Of a stretch of DNA of 64,000 nt, positions 10,135 to 21,357 are shown piece by piece. Origin of the DNA: Ligustrum vulgare (lineage: Eukaryota; Streptophyta; Magnoliopsida; Lamiales; Oleaceae). The notes beneath the pieces were generated by a model, which was not told the origin of the DNA, did not search any database, and was given only the letters and a program-made list of their open reading frames with translations. The translations under genes and the position numbers were made by a program. Position 1 is the first letter of the stretch; each line of letters begins with the position of its first letter. The DNA lies in NCBI GenBank assembly GCA_963555705.1, contig OY743179.1, positions 25,174,192 to 25,238,191 on the forward strand. Reading direction: 5' to 3'.

Positions 10135-10835
10135 TGCACTCTTTTTCCCTTAGCTGAGGTTTTGTCCCACAGGGTTTTCATAGCAAGTTTTTTAATGAGG
10201 CAACAGTTGAGGCGTATTGATGAAAATTAATGAGAATAATGCACTCTTTTTCCCTTCGCTGAGGTTTTGTCCCACAGGGTTTTCCTAGCAAGGTTTTTGA
10301 GGCATCATCATAGCTATCAACAAGCTATAATTCAGCAACACATTGTTATACTGGAATGATATCAACAAATGAAGAAAATCATACACATCTTATGAAGAAT
10401 GTTATGATATCGACTACACACAAGAAGATTTTCATATATATTCCAGAAGAAAGATGATATCATTATTCAAAAGGTTCATGAATACTTGATTGCACACTTC
10501 AGGGGGAGAATCATGCTGTCATGCTGTACTCTTTTTCCTTCGTCCAGGTTTTGTCCCACAGGGTTTTCCTGACAAGGTTTTAACGAGGCAGCGGCTGTAC
10601 TCTTTTTCCTTCGTTCAGATTTTGTCCCATTGGGTTTTACTGACAAGGTTTTAACGAGGCAGCACTGAAGCACTGAAGAACTTCAAAGATTCAATACATG
10701 ATTTGTTCTACTTGAACATTAAGACTCAACGATTGACGATGGCCAATATCAGGGGGAGCAACTGTACTCTTTTTCCTTCGCTCAAGTTTTATCCCATTGG
10801 GTTTTCTTAGCAAGGTTTTAACGAGGCAGACAATT
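10135..10835 (+). repeat. Five copies of a copia 3' UTR cassette
   Basis: A ~65-bp cassette, (G)CACTCTTTTTCCCTT..GAGGTTTTGTCCCACAGGG...CAAGG(T)TTTTAA(C/T)GAGGCA, occurs near 10137, 10240, 10526, 10597 and 10766. The same cassette follows the pol end in the element at 27552-44662. Such cassettes are common between pol and the 3' LTR of plant Ty1/copia elements. Confidence 0.8.
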
Positions 10836-10850
10836 GCGTAATATGTCATT

Positions 10851-10860
10851 CAAGGGGGAG
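10851..10860 (+). other. Polypurine tract
   Basis: The purine run AAGGGGGAG directly abuts the 3' LTR start TGTTATAAATA at 10861, as required for plus-strand priming. Confidence 0.8.
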
Positions 10861-11058
10861 TGTTATAAATAATGTATATATGTGAATGACATAACCATTA
10901 TATCCCTGTAAACTTTACAATATTACGATTGTGCCATTGTCCACTCCTATAAATAGGAGCCTATACTTACCAATTTATTACACCAATTCTTGAATGAAGA
11001 ATTCTATTCATCTCTTTCTCTTTCTAATCTTGTTATTTGATTTGATAGTTTTACAACA
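10861..11058 (+). repeat. 3' LTR of the cargo element
   Basis: Identical to the 5' LTR for 134 bp, then different (ATGAAGAATTCTATTC...TTTTACAACA). It is followed by the target duplication ATTGT. Confidence 0.9.
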
Positions 11059-11063
11059 ATTGT

Positions 11064-11762
11064 GAGTTTAATTGAAGTTGAATCTTAGCAATTGGAGACC
11101 ATATAAATTGCACGTGATTTATTAGAAATATTAAGGTAGCAATCAGAGAGATTCGCAAGTTTTAGGAGCTAATTTCAACGGTTAAATAAGAGGAGGCTTG
11201 AGTTGAATTATTAAAAAAATAAAAATAAAAAAAATTTAGGGGCCAAATTGAATGAGAATAAAAAAGAAAGTCTTGCAATGGCAAAATTGCACATGTGATT
11301 GCCAGCGTGGGAAATTGACCAGCATTATTGTGCCATTAGAGTAGTTGAGTTTAACCTAATTTTTGGGGGATATAAATACAAACATTCATCAATCATTCCA
11401 GTAGTGAATTCTTTTAGAGAAGCTTAAGAAGAAGTTTTTGATTCACAAAACACAAAATCATAGACATCAATTCATACAATTGCTTGAAGTTTGAAAAAAG
11501 AAGAAGAAAATATTTAAGAAGATTAATTCAGAATTATTGGAAAGATTCACGAATTCAAAGATTACCTTGCATCTTGTTTCAACGCTTTTTTTTTTTTTGA
11601 TTACTTGTTTCAACGCTTAAATTCCGGTATCATCATTCTAATTTGTTTTTATTTTTATTTTTTTATTATATCATGATACTTTACTTGTCTAACATTGTAT
11701 AAATAAATGCTAGGATAACGATAAGCCTATTGTAAATTATTAAAAATATTAAATACCTAATT
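11064..11762 (+). mobile_element. Left part of a probable Athila-like LTR
   Basis: It contains a TATA motif (GGGGGATATAAATACA) near 11366 and transcribed-leader-like sequence similar in style to the Athila-type LTRs at 28537 and 38197. It stops where the copia-like LTR starts at 11763. I infer that it is the first part of the LTR whose end lies at 12807-13542. No ORF. Confidence 0.4.
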
Positions 11763-11960
11763 TGTTAGGTGTGAATGAGTTATGACCACTCTTTATCTCC
11801 TAGTGGTATGAATTATTTCTATTTTATCCCTATTTCCATTTTATAAATAGGGTCTTGATTTGTAACATTTCCTACAATACTCTTAAATGAGAATTCTCCT
11901 CCCATTCTCTCCATCTCTCTATCTATTCTCTTATTCTTAAATTTAGGTAGTTTCACAACA
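11763..11960 (+). repeat. 5' LTR of the truncated copia-like element
   Basis: 198 bp, TG...CA, TATA motif TTTTATAAATAGGG near 11849, CT-rich U5, directly followed by the family primer region. Confidence 0.8.
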
Positions 11961-12319
11961 CGTTATCAGCACGAGCCTCTAGTAATAAAAAAAGATTATG
12001 CTCTACAGTTGCATTAACGGATGATCCTCTGTATCAGAAACTTTGTTATTACCAATAAAATCTAATTCTATAAATACGAATCGTTTACTGGAGTTCACGT
12101 TCTAAGACTAATCATTCTAAATCTATCATCCGTTTTACAAGAGAATAAGGTATGTTGTTTGGTCATTTGATAATATTCTAATAATATTATTATCCGTGTT
12201 TAATTTAATTATTCAATATTTTGTTTGATCTATTCAATAGAAAATTTCTAATGTTTAAATGAGATTTATTTCTTGAAGAACTATAATTTTATAAATATAG
12301 AATTATTGTGGAAGAATAA

Positions 12320-12560
12320 TTTATCATCACTCCTGAAGAAGTACAATGATACATTAAGTTAATATTCCTGAAGAATATTACTTGATTTCGAAGAATACAA
12401 ATTTATAATATTAAATACGTTATAGTTCTCTCGAAGAGTTGATTCAATAAATTGTTATTACTGAATAATGACAACTATTCTAGAAGGATATTTATTGATC
12501 CTAAAGATATAATAATAAACTTCATCAATATTTTCCAGAATATTGTGCTCTCGAAGCAGC
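12320..12560 (+). repeat. Micro-hairpin array 4
   Basis: AATATTCCTGAAGAATATT near 12360, CTCTCGAAGAG near 12427, and a GCTCTCGAAGCAGC-type hairpin near 12547. Same architecture as the arrays at 6205 and 40030. Confidence 0.6.
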
Positions 12561-12713
12561 ACATGTTTTGAAGAAATATCAAACTTGTATACACAAATTA
12601 ACCCTGAAGGAAAGCATAAAATTAATGTTCCGTTGACATGAATATTTATAACTGAAAATCTTTGATTGATTTCTATATGATTTAATAACTGCATTTTTTT
12701 CCATCATATAGTT

Positions 12714-12806
12714 ATGTCTAATATCACAAAGCTTGAGTTCGTTGCACTAGACATATCGGGCAAGAATTACCTGTCTTGGACTGAAGAACGAACATCAAGG
12801 GCATGA
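12714..12806 (+). pseudogene. Copia gag N-terminal fragment
   Basis: The frame begins MSNITKLEFVALDISGKNY and continues LSW, which is the characteristic start of the gag part of a widespread plant Ty1/copia polyprotein family. After LSW the similarity stops, and the frame ends 8 codons later. Confidence 0.75.
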
Positions 12807-13542
12807 ATAGGGTGACATCTATCCATTCCTTTTGTGATTTATATTCAATTATGTATCTAGGCTAGGTTCTTAAATGTTAGAATTGTGATGAAGCATTTAT
12901 TTCCGGGTTTTGATGTATTGATTATCACTTAATTTCATAATTCATGGATTTGAGCAATTGATTTATACTTTTTTTTTATCATGCAATTACTTGATCACTA
13001 GTTGTATGATTTTAAGTTGTGATTTCTTAAGTTCGAAAGATTGAGATTTCATTAGACCTGTGTCAATTGCCATAAAGTCCGATAGGGGATAGAAATATAC
13101 CCCTATGCTTTGTGTTATCTGCTATAGTATTCACAAAACTTGAAATGCTTTTCTATACATTTAGATTCGTCACAGAAATATAGTCGGATTGTGTATAGAA
13201 ATAGGTGTTGATTCTTGTTCGAAAGGGAGTCTTGACAATATTAGGAATATGGATTTTCAAAACCTAGTGAATTATTGTTAGATGTTTCATTTAATGTATA
13301 ATTAATGGAATAAATGTAGATTATCAATTCTAGCATGTTTTTCTCACAGTTTCTCTAAATCAAATTTCCTCGTTCTTTCTAGTTTAATTTTAATTCAAAA
13401 TTCTCAAATTCAAACAATTTCTCGTTCCGGTTAAGGAATTGTAGTCTAAAATACGATTTAAAACAATCTCTGTGGGATCGATACTTGGACTCACGTCCAC
13501 TTTATTACTTGCGCGACCCGTGCACTTGCGGAGTGCTATCAG
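12807..13542 (+). mobile_element. Right part of a probable Athila-like LTR
   Basis: The end, CTCTGTGGGATCGATACTTGG...ATTACTTGCGCGACCCGTGCACTTGCGG, closely parallels the terminal segment of the Athila-type LTRs at 28537 and 38197 read on the minus strand (CTCCGTGGGACGATAATTCGG...ACTTGCGGGGATAT). It appears to have been separated from 11064-11762 by the copia-like insertion. Confidence 0.55.
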
Positions 13543-14256
13543 CAATAATCATAGAGGTTACTTAGCTATTACTTGTCATTACATAGATGATACTTGGATA
13601 ATGCACAAAAGAATTATGGCATTTAAAGTTATTGATTACCTACAAAATGCAACAAATACTTCAATGTACTACTTGCAATTCTTAGAGAATGTAATTACGA
13701 TAGTAAAGTTCATAATTTTACACTAGATAATACTTCTGTTAATAAAGCAGTGATAGGTAGATTAGCTATCGAGATAAATCCTGAATTTGATGGAATCTGT
13801 TTCATGTTCCTTGTGTGTGTCACATTTTTAATTTGATAGTTAAAGATGGCCTTAAGCTTATAGAAGATGAATTGAGAAAAATTAGGTATGCTTGCAATTT
13901 CATTTAGATAGCACCTTCTAGAAAATAAGTTTTTTTATGTCAAATGTCAGATCAGTGCCAAAAAGTCAGGTAAAAAAGTTAGAAGAACCGCTACAACCCC
14001 TAATGTGATACAAAATGAAGACAATGATTTACTTTCCTACTTTATGACTATTAAAGGAACTTCTAGTACATTTCCTTATGGTTCTAGTTCTTCTAGTGCA
14101 TATAATAGTTCAGATGAAATTTCGAGCGAGTTAACTAGCTATTTCTCACATGACCTTCTTAGCTTGTTAGACGATGAAAAGAGAAATAATTCTGACATTC
14201 TTAAGTGGTGAAAACTAAATAAGCGTCAACACTCATTTGTTTTTTATGATATCACG
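13543..14256 (+). pseudogene. hAT transposase relic
   Basis: Scattered frames give the plant hAT (Ac-like) pattern: RGYLAITCHYIDDTW-(x)-MHKRIMAFK, then VHNFTLDNTSVNKAV and a broken C-H-x-FNLIVKDGLK segment, then the C-terminal dimerisation region ELTSYFSHDLLSLLDDEK...DILKW. The conserved WW dipeptide is broken by TGG to TGA at 14209-14211. Several frameshifts are present and the BED/N-terminal part is missing. It is non-functional. Confidence 0.8.
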
Positions 14257-14351
14257 AGATCTACTAGGCCTGGCTCGTTTCCCACACGAGCGCTTGCCGG
14301 TCCGACTCGTGAGCTGGACCAATCACACACCAAATGGGCTGAGCCAGCCTA

Positions 14352-14374
14352 GTTCATCCCGTTTGACATCCCTA
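14352..14374. mobile_element. hAT right terminal inverted repeat
   Basis: CCCGTTTGACATCCCTA closely matches the plant hAT end (inverse of TAGGGATGTCAAACGGG). It follows the transposase relic in the expected orientation. The matching left end is not present. Confidence 0.65.
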
Positions 14375-14819
14375 ACTATGCGTAAAATAGATCTCTTTAC
14401 AAGCGAAAATGTTTTAAAAACATCCTTTTGTCGTAATATTGGTTCGCTGCAAAGTAGTAGTTGAACAGTCGTTCATGAGCACACTCTCTATCGCATTTAA
14501 TGACAATGTGCCCAGGGATCAACCAACCATGTATTGGTTGGTTTTATTGCTATTTGACCATTTGAGTTAGAAGAATGTTGTTATTCAAATACATGTGAAC
14601 TAGAGTGTCATGATGGGACTCAAATGCCTCAAGGTTAGTCATGATCTAATCGTCTTCGTCATGAACACTTTTTTTAAAATTGGAAGATCTACAAAAATTT
14701 AAATTCATTTTTGTGGGATGTAAAATTGATCTCTGATTTTTTGAAGTGTTAGGTATGAATGATGAATTGTATACTAGGTACTTGCCTTTTATCATTGCAT
14801 TTTCGTACATAACATTTGT

Positions 14820-15185
14820 TTGTGCAAACCAATCTCAACGATCAATTAGATTAGACAAGATATAAGCCGTTAGATGAGATTCCATTTCTTATTGTGTCAT
14901 GATAACATCGTTTGTGTAATTCAATCCCAACTGTCGATCTAATTGCACGAGATCTAAACCGTTAGATGAGATCTCATATCTTATCATGTCAGGATGATAT
15001 TAATTTTTTTAATTTAATCCTAATCATCGATCTGATTGCACGAGATCTGAGCTATTAGATGAGATTCCATATCTTATCATGTCAGGATAACATCGATTTG
15101 TGTAATTCAATCCCAACAGTCGATCTGATTGCACGAGATTTGACCTGTTAGATGAGATTTCATATCTAATCATTTCCTACTATCA
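14820..15185 (+). repeat. Four-copy 92-bp tandem repeat
   Basis: A unit with CGATCTGATTGCACGAGATCTGA, CCGTTAGATGAGAT(T/C) and CATATCTTATCATGTCAGGAT recurs with anchor points at 14867, 14959, 15051 and 15144 (spacing 92-93 bp). It is noncoding and lies upstream of the NAM-associated relic. Confidence 0.85.
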
Positions 15186-15675
15186 GTGACATTATAAATT
15201 CACGAGTCTCCAATTCATCTTTTCATATCTGTATTGTTCATACCAATTACAAAACAGTGAGAATCAGCAAGCGGAGTGCCTCGTACAATATTGAAGAAGA
15301 CATACATCTTTGTAGTGTATATTTAGATATTTCTCAAAAGCTCATTATCGGTATTAATCAGTCAAAAGATCGATTTTGGAGTCGAGTTGAGTTAGAGTAT
15401 AACAGTTCACTACCACCCCATATTACTTAGTCTCGGCCTTTAAGATCTTTGCAATCCCATTACACATTGATCAATACGGCCATTACAAACTATGAGGATG
15501 CATACGCCAAGTAAAAAATTTAGATCCCGGTGGAGCATCCAAAAGAGACATTGTAAGTACATTTACTGCACAGTGATGTTTGATACGTTATAATTCACTT
15601 AATGTAACAAATTTATTCGTATCGATTTGCAAATAGATCGAGCCAAAACCTACCCTTAAGGATGGTGAAAATTTT

Positions 15676-16210
15676 TGAAATGATGTTGAAGTGGAGTTAC
15701 CGAACTTTCATAGCCAGAAAACATACTCTGGATTGGCACACTTGGATTCCCCAATTTCTGATTCTTCAACATCAGCATATCATGGATTGTCTTCATTTTC
15801 TCTAGATGTTAATGAAGATAATGCCATTGACAGTCCAAGCCAACGACCCATTAGGATAAAAAAAGCTAAGGGGAAAAGAAGAAATGAAGAAGATTCCTAA
15901 AAAATCATTGCAAGTATCATGGAAGAGTAATGTGAACTCGCACAAGTCATTCGCAAGAGGAATGAGGACAAGCTTAAAAACTACAAATTCAAAGGGCTCG
16001 TATGCAATCGGCCGAATATTTTTCGGACAATACCATTCTATCCAAAGATTTGAACTCCATTTCAGATCCGGAGCTACAAGAATTTTTTCGAAATGAACAA
16101 AAAAGAATCATGGTGAAAAGAAATGAAGACGCGAATAGGAATTTCCAAAGTTCATCAGCTCCATATGGTCATTTTTTTTTTACAATCTTGGAGAATGTGG
16201 ATCCGATCTA
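15676..16210 (+). pseudogene. NAM-associated domain protein relic (Harbinger accessory type)
   Basis: Frames give KTYSGLAHLDSP...GLSSFSLDVNED...RPIRIKKAKGKRRNEEDS and, after frameshifts and stops, ILSKDLNSISDPELQEFF and RNEQKRIMVKR. This order is typical of the plant NAM-associated C-terminal family, often found with PIF/Harbinger elements as the Myb/SANT-type partner of the transposase. At least one frameshift and several stops (for example at 15898) break it, and the SANT-like N-terminus is not visible. Confidence 0.7.
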
Positions 16211-17449
16211 CCAGATTATTAGATCGTTATCTTTTAATTATCTCACATCATATTTTAATCTTCAACGTCGATGTTACCGTACCAATCATGTTTCTAAATT
16301 TCTAATATTGATAAGTAATTTATTTTTACTGTCATTTCATTTTATTGTTTTGATTTTATAATAATTTCATTATATGGTAAAAAAAAAAAGGTCAAATTTG
16401 AAACACAAATTCAATAAACTTCAATATCGATGAAATAAACATGGTTTCTATTAAAAAAAATTAAAATGCAGTTTCTAATAATTTCTTTGGAAGCAAAATT
16501 GAATTATATTCATCAAATAACTATGTTTTCTAAATAGAAAAAATTTAAAAAAATAAAAATAAGAAAAGGACAAAACTGGAATTAAAATCAATTTTTGGGG
16601 GGAAAAAATTCAATTGAAACAAAGTTTTGAGGCAAAATCGTGGCAACCAAATAGTTGCCCCAAAAAACTACTGTCGCTACAGTAGGACACCACAACAGAC
16701 TTCATTTTGCAGACGATTATGCTGTATGTGTTGGATCCAACACCGGACGGCAAAATGGTGCCTTCCGATTGGAGATGGCCTAAGAATGCTTTTACACATG
16801 CTACTTCAACAATTTTGGCCCGTTTAAAATAGAACGTAGCCCATTCTAAAACCCTGCATTTGTCTTCTCTTCTCCGCCTATATGCTGGAGTTTTTGGAAA
16901 ATTGGGAAAAGTAGCTGACTGCTGACAGCAAGTCTGAGAGAAGAGAAACTGAAGAAGCAGATCAACGAGAAGAACCGAAAAAGAAGAAAAGAAAAAAAAA
17001 AAAAAAAAAAAAAAAAAGCAGAGAAAAAAGGTGGGGAAGAAAAGAAGAAAAATTACCTGTTGCAACTTAGCTGCTAGATCACCCAGTTGCGTCGCCTCTC
17101 TGTTGCTATTGGTTAATAAACTCTCCTGCTTTCCTTTGATTTATTTATAGTTTGATTTCTCATACATAGTTAAGGAAAAATTGAGAGAAACTCATGAGGC
17201 GGGACCGCGGGACGCAAAGATTTGTGCACCTCAATCACCATAGGCGTAAGCCTCACGAATACTAGAAAAAAAGGCGCCTCAATTCTCTTTTGGACCGCCT
17301 TAGGCTTCGGCATGCCTTCGATTGGTTTATTTTTTAACAGTGCTATGATTTTGAGTGTGAAAAAAAAGATTACAAGATTAGAATTAGTATGTAATTCAAC
17401 AACTCACCAATTCAGGACCAACATATTCTAAAGATAGTTTTAATGAGGA
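16211..17449. other. Intergenic stretch without recognised gene
   Basis: AT-rich, with a ~24-A tract near 16985-17018. The 16600-16960 part is more GC-balanced and holds short frames on both strands that match nothing I recognise. 17180-17320 holds AGGCG-rich sequence (GGCGTAAGCCTC, AAGGCGCCTCA) that may be a MITE end. Confidence 0.4.
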
Positions 17450-18659
17450 ACGAACCAATAAATTTTGTAAAATCCTGAATAGGAAGTGGAGAATAACTAG
17501 CCACTACTTTTTTTGCAGTTTCATTATCACAAACCGTGGTCACTACTATTATAACCCATTAATTCAACCACTCAAGTAAATCTAAAAATTGGAAATAAAT
17601 CAAAAAAATTATTTGTTTGATTGGTGACAAATGACTAATTGAAATTAAAGATTCAAAAATCTCATTTGCTTATATATATAAATAGATACATATTTTTTTC
17701 AATGTTCATTTTCAACAGCATATTCTCTAAAAACTTATGTTTCACAGTTGCACATACTATTTTTTTAACCACACATTCCTAAAAAAGAAAATAACTTGTC
17801 AATTTTTATTTCCAACCACTCAATTGATTGATTTGACAATTATTTTACTTTTAATACTACTTTCCTTCACTTCCAACCATACATTTAAAACTATTTTAAT
17901 CTATAGTCTCTATGAAACACACTCTCGTTCAATGGTTTCCAATGCAACGTGACTTTTTATTTTTCACTGAGTAGTCGAAGGGTCATGTTACCTATTTTTT
18001 ATTTTATTTTTGCATGTTAAATAAATGTGTTGATTAATATTTTTCGACTTCAAAATAATGCAAAAATTATCAAAAGAATAAAAATAGCTTTTAATTTGAC
18101 TTTTTATAGATGTGTTTTTTTCACAAATTCACAAATTATTTATTACAGGTTGCATTAATTGAACTCTCCTAATTTAGTTATTAAAATAAATTAATAAAAT
18201 TAAGAATGTTTCTAAAATGAAAGGTAAAAATAGGTAGGAAACTGTGTGCAAATTTTTTTGACGGCTATATTGTTGTTGTTGTTATTATTATTATAAATAT
18301 AAAGATTTTTAATTTCTATTTTGCTCGAGATAAAGATAATAATAATTGTAAAGTTCGATAAGTTATATATAAGACTGTACTTTGCATGATTTAATTGAAT
18401 GTTTTTATGATGTTATGCATCTTAATATGTCCATCTTCAATAGAGACAACTGTGTATAACTTGCGTTGCACATAATTTTGTAGCATTATTGTGATGTCTT
18501 TGTTCAAATTTTAAATAATTACAATTCGATCAAAATTTGCAAAATAAATTAAAAGAATATAATGCTTGAAAATAACGTGAAATGCATCATTAGTTATAAT
18601 AAACTATCACAATAGTCAAGTCCTTTAGAAAATATACAAAATATTTTCTACAAAACTAA

Positions 18660-19163
18660 GGTGGCGTTCTGTTTGTATTTTATTTTGTATTTTCATTTTC
18701 GAAAATGTTTTGTGTTTTCATTTTTGTTTTCAAATTTGCTGAAAACGCGTTTGGTTTGTCATTTCTGAAAACTGTTTTTAAAAATGAAAAGTTGGAAAAC
18801 ACGTTCTGTTTGAAATTTTGCAGAACACTATTTAAACTATTTTTAATTAATTTGCTTGCAGAATACTACTAACTCCAACTCAAATTTTCTTTCACAATAC
18901 ACTAAAAATATGGTTACATGAAACACACTAATGTGAGCATTAAGAGTCTATATTAACACAGCTTGGTCAGGTTCGGGACTTGAGAAAACTCTACTTCTAT
19001 TAAAATCCAGAAAATGCAAGTTCTTTCAAAACCACCAGAGTCCATTTATCATTACATTTTTTGAAATATAACAACAAGAATTCCCATTTAAATTTTTTTT
19101 TTTTTTTTAATGTTGATATTGAATTGAATAAAACTTTATTTAAACTAAGTTCCAAGTTAGGAT

Positions 19164-19214
<51 letters not shown>

Positions 19215-19553
19215 CTTTATTTAGGCTTAGTTCCAAATTGGGATAATTCTAAAAAAAATAATAAAAAAGTAAAAAATAAAAATTTTTTAGTAAGCTTAGT
19301 TCTAAGTTAAGATAATTCTATAATTAAAAAAAAAAAAAAAAATTCCCAAAACGCGTTTTCCCCGTTTTGGACATTTTTTGTCGAAATACACACAAAACGC
19401 TCAAAACGATGTTTCGGGCGTTTTCCGTTTTGTGTACAAATTTTTTTTTTGTTTTCCAAAATGCGTTTTCGAAAATGGTAAAGAGAACGCGTTTTTAGCG
19501 TTTTCGAAAATAAAAACAGAAAACGACCTCAAAACAGCAAAGAGAACAGGGGC
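18660..19553. mobile_element. Tourist-like element, tandem copy 1
   Basis: Left end GGTGGCGTTCTGTTTGTATT, right end the inverse of GCCCCTGTTCTCTTTG, flanked by TAA at 18657-18659 and 19554-19556. The interior has A tracts interspersed with a repeated TAGTTC(C/T)AAGTTAGGATAATTC block and CGCGTTTTC-rich subterminal repeats. Noncoding. Confidence 0.75.
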
Positions 19554-19556
19554 TAA

Positions 19557-20438
19557 GGTGGCGTTATGTTTGTATTTTATTTTGTATTTTCATTTTCGAA
19601 AATGTTTTGTGTTTTGTGTTTTCATTTTTGTTTTCAAATTTGCTGAAAACGCGTTTGGTTTGTCATTTCTGAAAACTGTTTTTAAAAATGAAAAGCTGGA
19701 AAACACGTTCTGTTTGAAATTTTGCAGAACACTATTTAAACTATTTTTAATTAATTTGCTTGCAGAATACTACTAACTCTAACTCAAATTTCCTTTCACA
19801 ATACACTAAAAATATGGTTACATGCAACACACTAATGTGAGCATTAAGAGTCTATATTAACACAGCTTGGTCAGGTTCGGGACTTGAGAAAGCTCTACTT
19901 CTATTAAAATCCAGAAAATGCAAGTTCTTTCAAAACCATCAGAGTCCATTTATTATTATATTTTTTGAAATATAACAACAAGAATTCTCATTTAATTTTT
20001 TTTTTTTTTTTTTTTGTAATGTTGATATTGAATTAATTAAAAATTTATTTAAACTAAGTTCCAAGTTAGGATAATTCTAAAAAAAAAAAAAAAAAAAAAA
20101 TTCTTTATTTAGGCTTAGTTCCAAGCTAGGATAATTCTAAAAAAAATAATAAAAAAATAAAAACTTTATATTAAGCTTAGTTCTAAGTTAAGATAATTCT
20201 AAAAAAAAAAAAAAAAATAAAATAAAATTCCCAAAACGCGTTTTCCGCGTTTTGGACATTTTTTGTCGAAATACACACAAAACGCCCAAAACGATATTTC
20301 AGACGTTTTCCGTTTTATGTACAATTTTTTTTTTTGTTTTTCAAAATACGTTTTCGAAAATGGTAAAGAGAACGCGTTTTTAGCGTTTTCGAAAATAAAA
20401 ATAAAAAACGACCTCAAAACAGCAAAGAGAACAGGGGC
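19557..20438. mobile_element. Tourist-like element, tandem copy 2
   Basis: Nearly the same sequence as 18660-19553 (over 90% by eye), in the same orientation. It shares the TAA at 19554-19556 and is followed by TAA at 20439-20441. Confidence 0.75.
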
Positions 20439-20719
20439 TAAGTTTTTTATTTGAATTTTGATTCATGGTATGCAAATTAGGGTTTTTTTTTTGAAGTATC
20501 TCAACTTGAAAATTTAGTCTTGAGATACGATTTAATGATAAAAAAATATCGTACAAAATCACGAACGACGGGGGACATGTAGCCTGGCATTCAAAGAAAT
20601 GACAATCAAATTATAAAAAACAATAAGCAACAAAACATCTAGCCTATTAACATCAATCTAACTCGAACAATCAAAACATCAAATTTACAGGCATTACACC
20701 GCAAACCAAATATGCTAAT

Positions 20720-21280
20720 CAGTGGCGGAAGCATACTTTAATTACATCATTCTCAATATTTGCTACATCAAATTCAAGAGTGTCACTCCAAACATTCTCA
20801 ACATTATCTCCGACGTTGAAACACATCTTCAATTTCAACATCGATCAGTTTCTTCACCAAGTTTCTCAACCCTTTCATCTCTAATTTCATTTTCATTACT
20901 TTGCTCATCAGATGAAAACGTGGATTTACGCTTAATATATTTTTCAATAACTGATACAAATAAATAAACAAATCATTGTAAACACATATTAGCCTTAAAA
21001 TCTCAAATTCTCAAATAAACAAAAATTCAAATAAAACAATAATTTCTCAAATCTCAATACTCTAAACTCCAAAATCTCAATCTCAATTCACCAAAATCTA
21101 AATCTCCATTCCTAATAGACAGAGACAGAGAGCAAATAAATTAACAATAATCCAATATAATTTCAGGGAATCAAGTAATGGTTATGTTCAATAATCAAGT
21201 GAAGATTTTTTTCTTTTAAAAAAGACTGATTTTTACTGGGGCACGTGCCCCCAGCGAGCCCCTATGTGAGGCCGCCCCAG
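20720..21280. mobile_element. hAT-type MITE (561 bp)
   Basis: Perfect 8-bp target duplication ATGCTAAT at 20712-20719 and 21281-21288. Left end CAGTGGCGGAAGC; reverse complement of the right end CTGGGGCGGCCTC (9 of 13 matching). Contains the subterminal palindrome GGGGCACGTGCCCC near 21238. Noncoding. Confidence 0.7.
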
Positions 21281-21357
21281 ATGCTAATCTACTTAACCGA
21301 CAATGATTTTTTTGCTCACAGCTCCTTCCATACATGCGCATGTTTACAACTCCAGTT

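Larger units (their letters stand above)
4740..11058 (+). mobile_element. Copia-like LTR element carrying antisense LOG-like and virus-like genes
   Basis: A complete element: 5' LTR 4740-4947, primer site, 3' polypurine tract ending at 10860, and 3' LTR 10861-11058. A perfect 5-bp target duplication ATTGT lies at 4735-4739 and 11059-11063. The LTR type, the CGTTATCAGCACGAG primer region and the 3' UTR cassettes match the copia-like elements at 11763 and 27552. No gag, protease, integrase or reverse transcriptase frame remains, so it must be nonautonomous. Its middle instead carries two intact minus-strand frames (7773-8318 and 6871-7524). The rest is AT-rich with many micro-hairpins. The first 134 bp of the LTRs are identical, suggesting recent insertion or conversion. 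Confidence 0.85.
11763..12806 (+). mobile_element. Truncated copia-like LTR element
   Basis: 5' LTR 11763-11960 (TGTTAGG...TTCACAACA), then CGTTATCAGCACGAGCCTCT, a leader with micro-hairpins, and the first residues of a copia gag. The remainder, including a 3' LTR, is absent. It is a relative of the elements at 4740 and 27552. Confidence 0.75.
17450..20557. repeat. Segmental duplication copy A
   Basis: Outside its two Tourist-like insertions (18660-20438) this region matches copy B in order and orientation: 17450-17755 with 27203-27551, 17755-18380 with 44663-45357, and 18380-18656 plus 20442-20557 with 56450-56998. By eye identity is about 85-90%. No gene is recognised in it. Copy A keeps the empty sites for the insertions at 27552, 45358 and 56634. 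Confidence 0.85.

Noticed and set aside
21238..21253. GGGGCACGTGCCCC palindrome as a G-box regulatory site
   Set aside because: It is a subterminal palindrome of the hAT-type MITE at 20720-21280, with no gene nearby.
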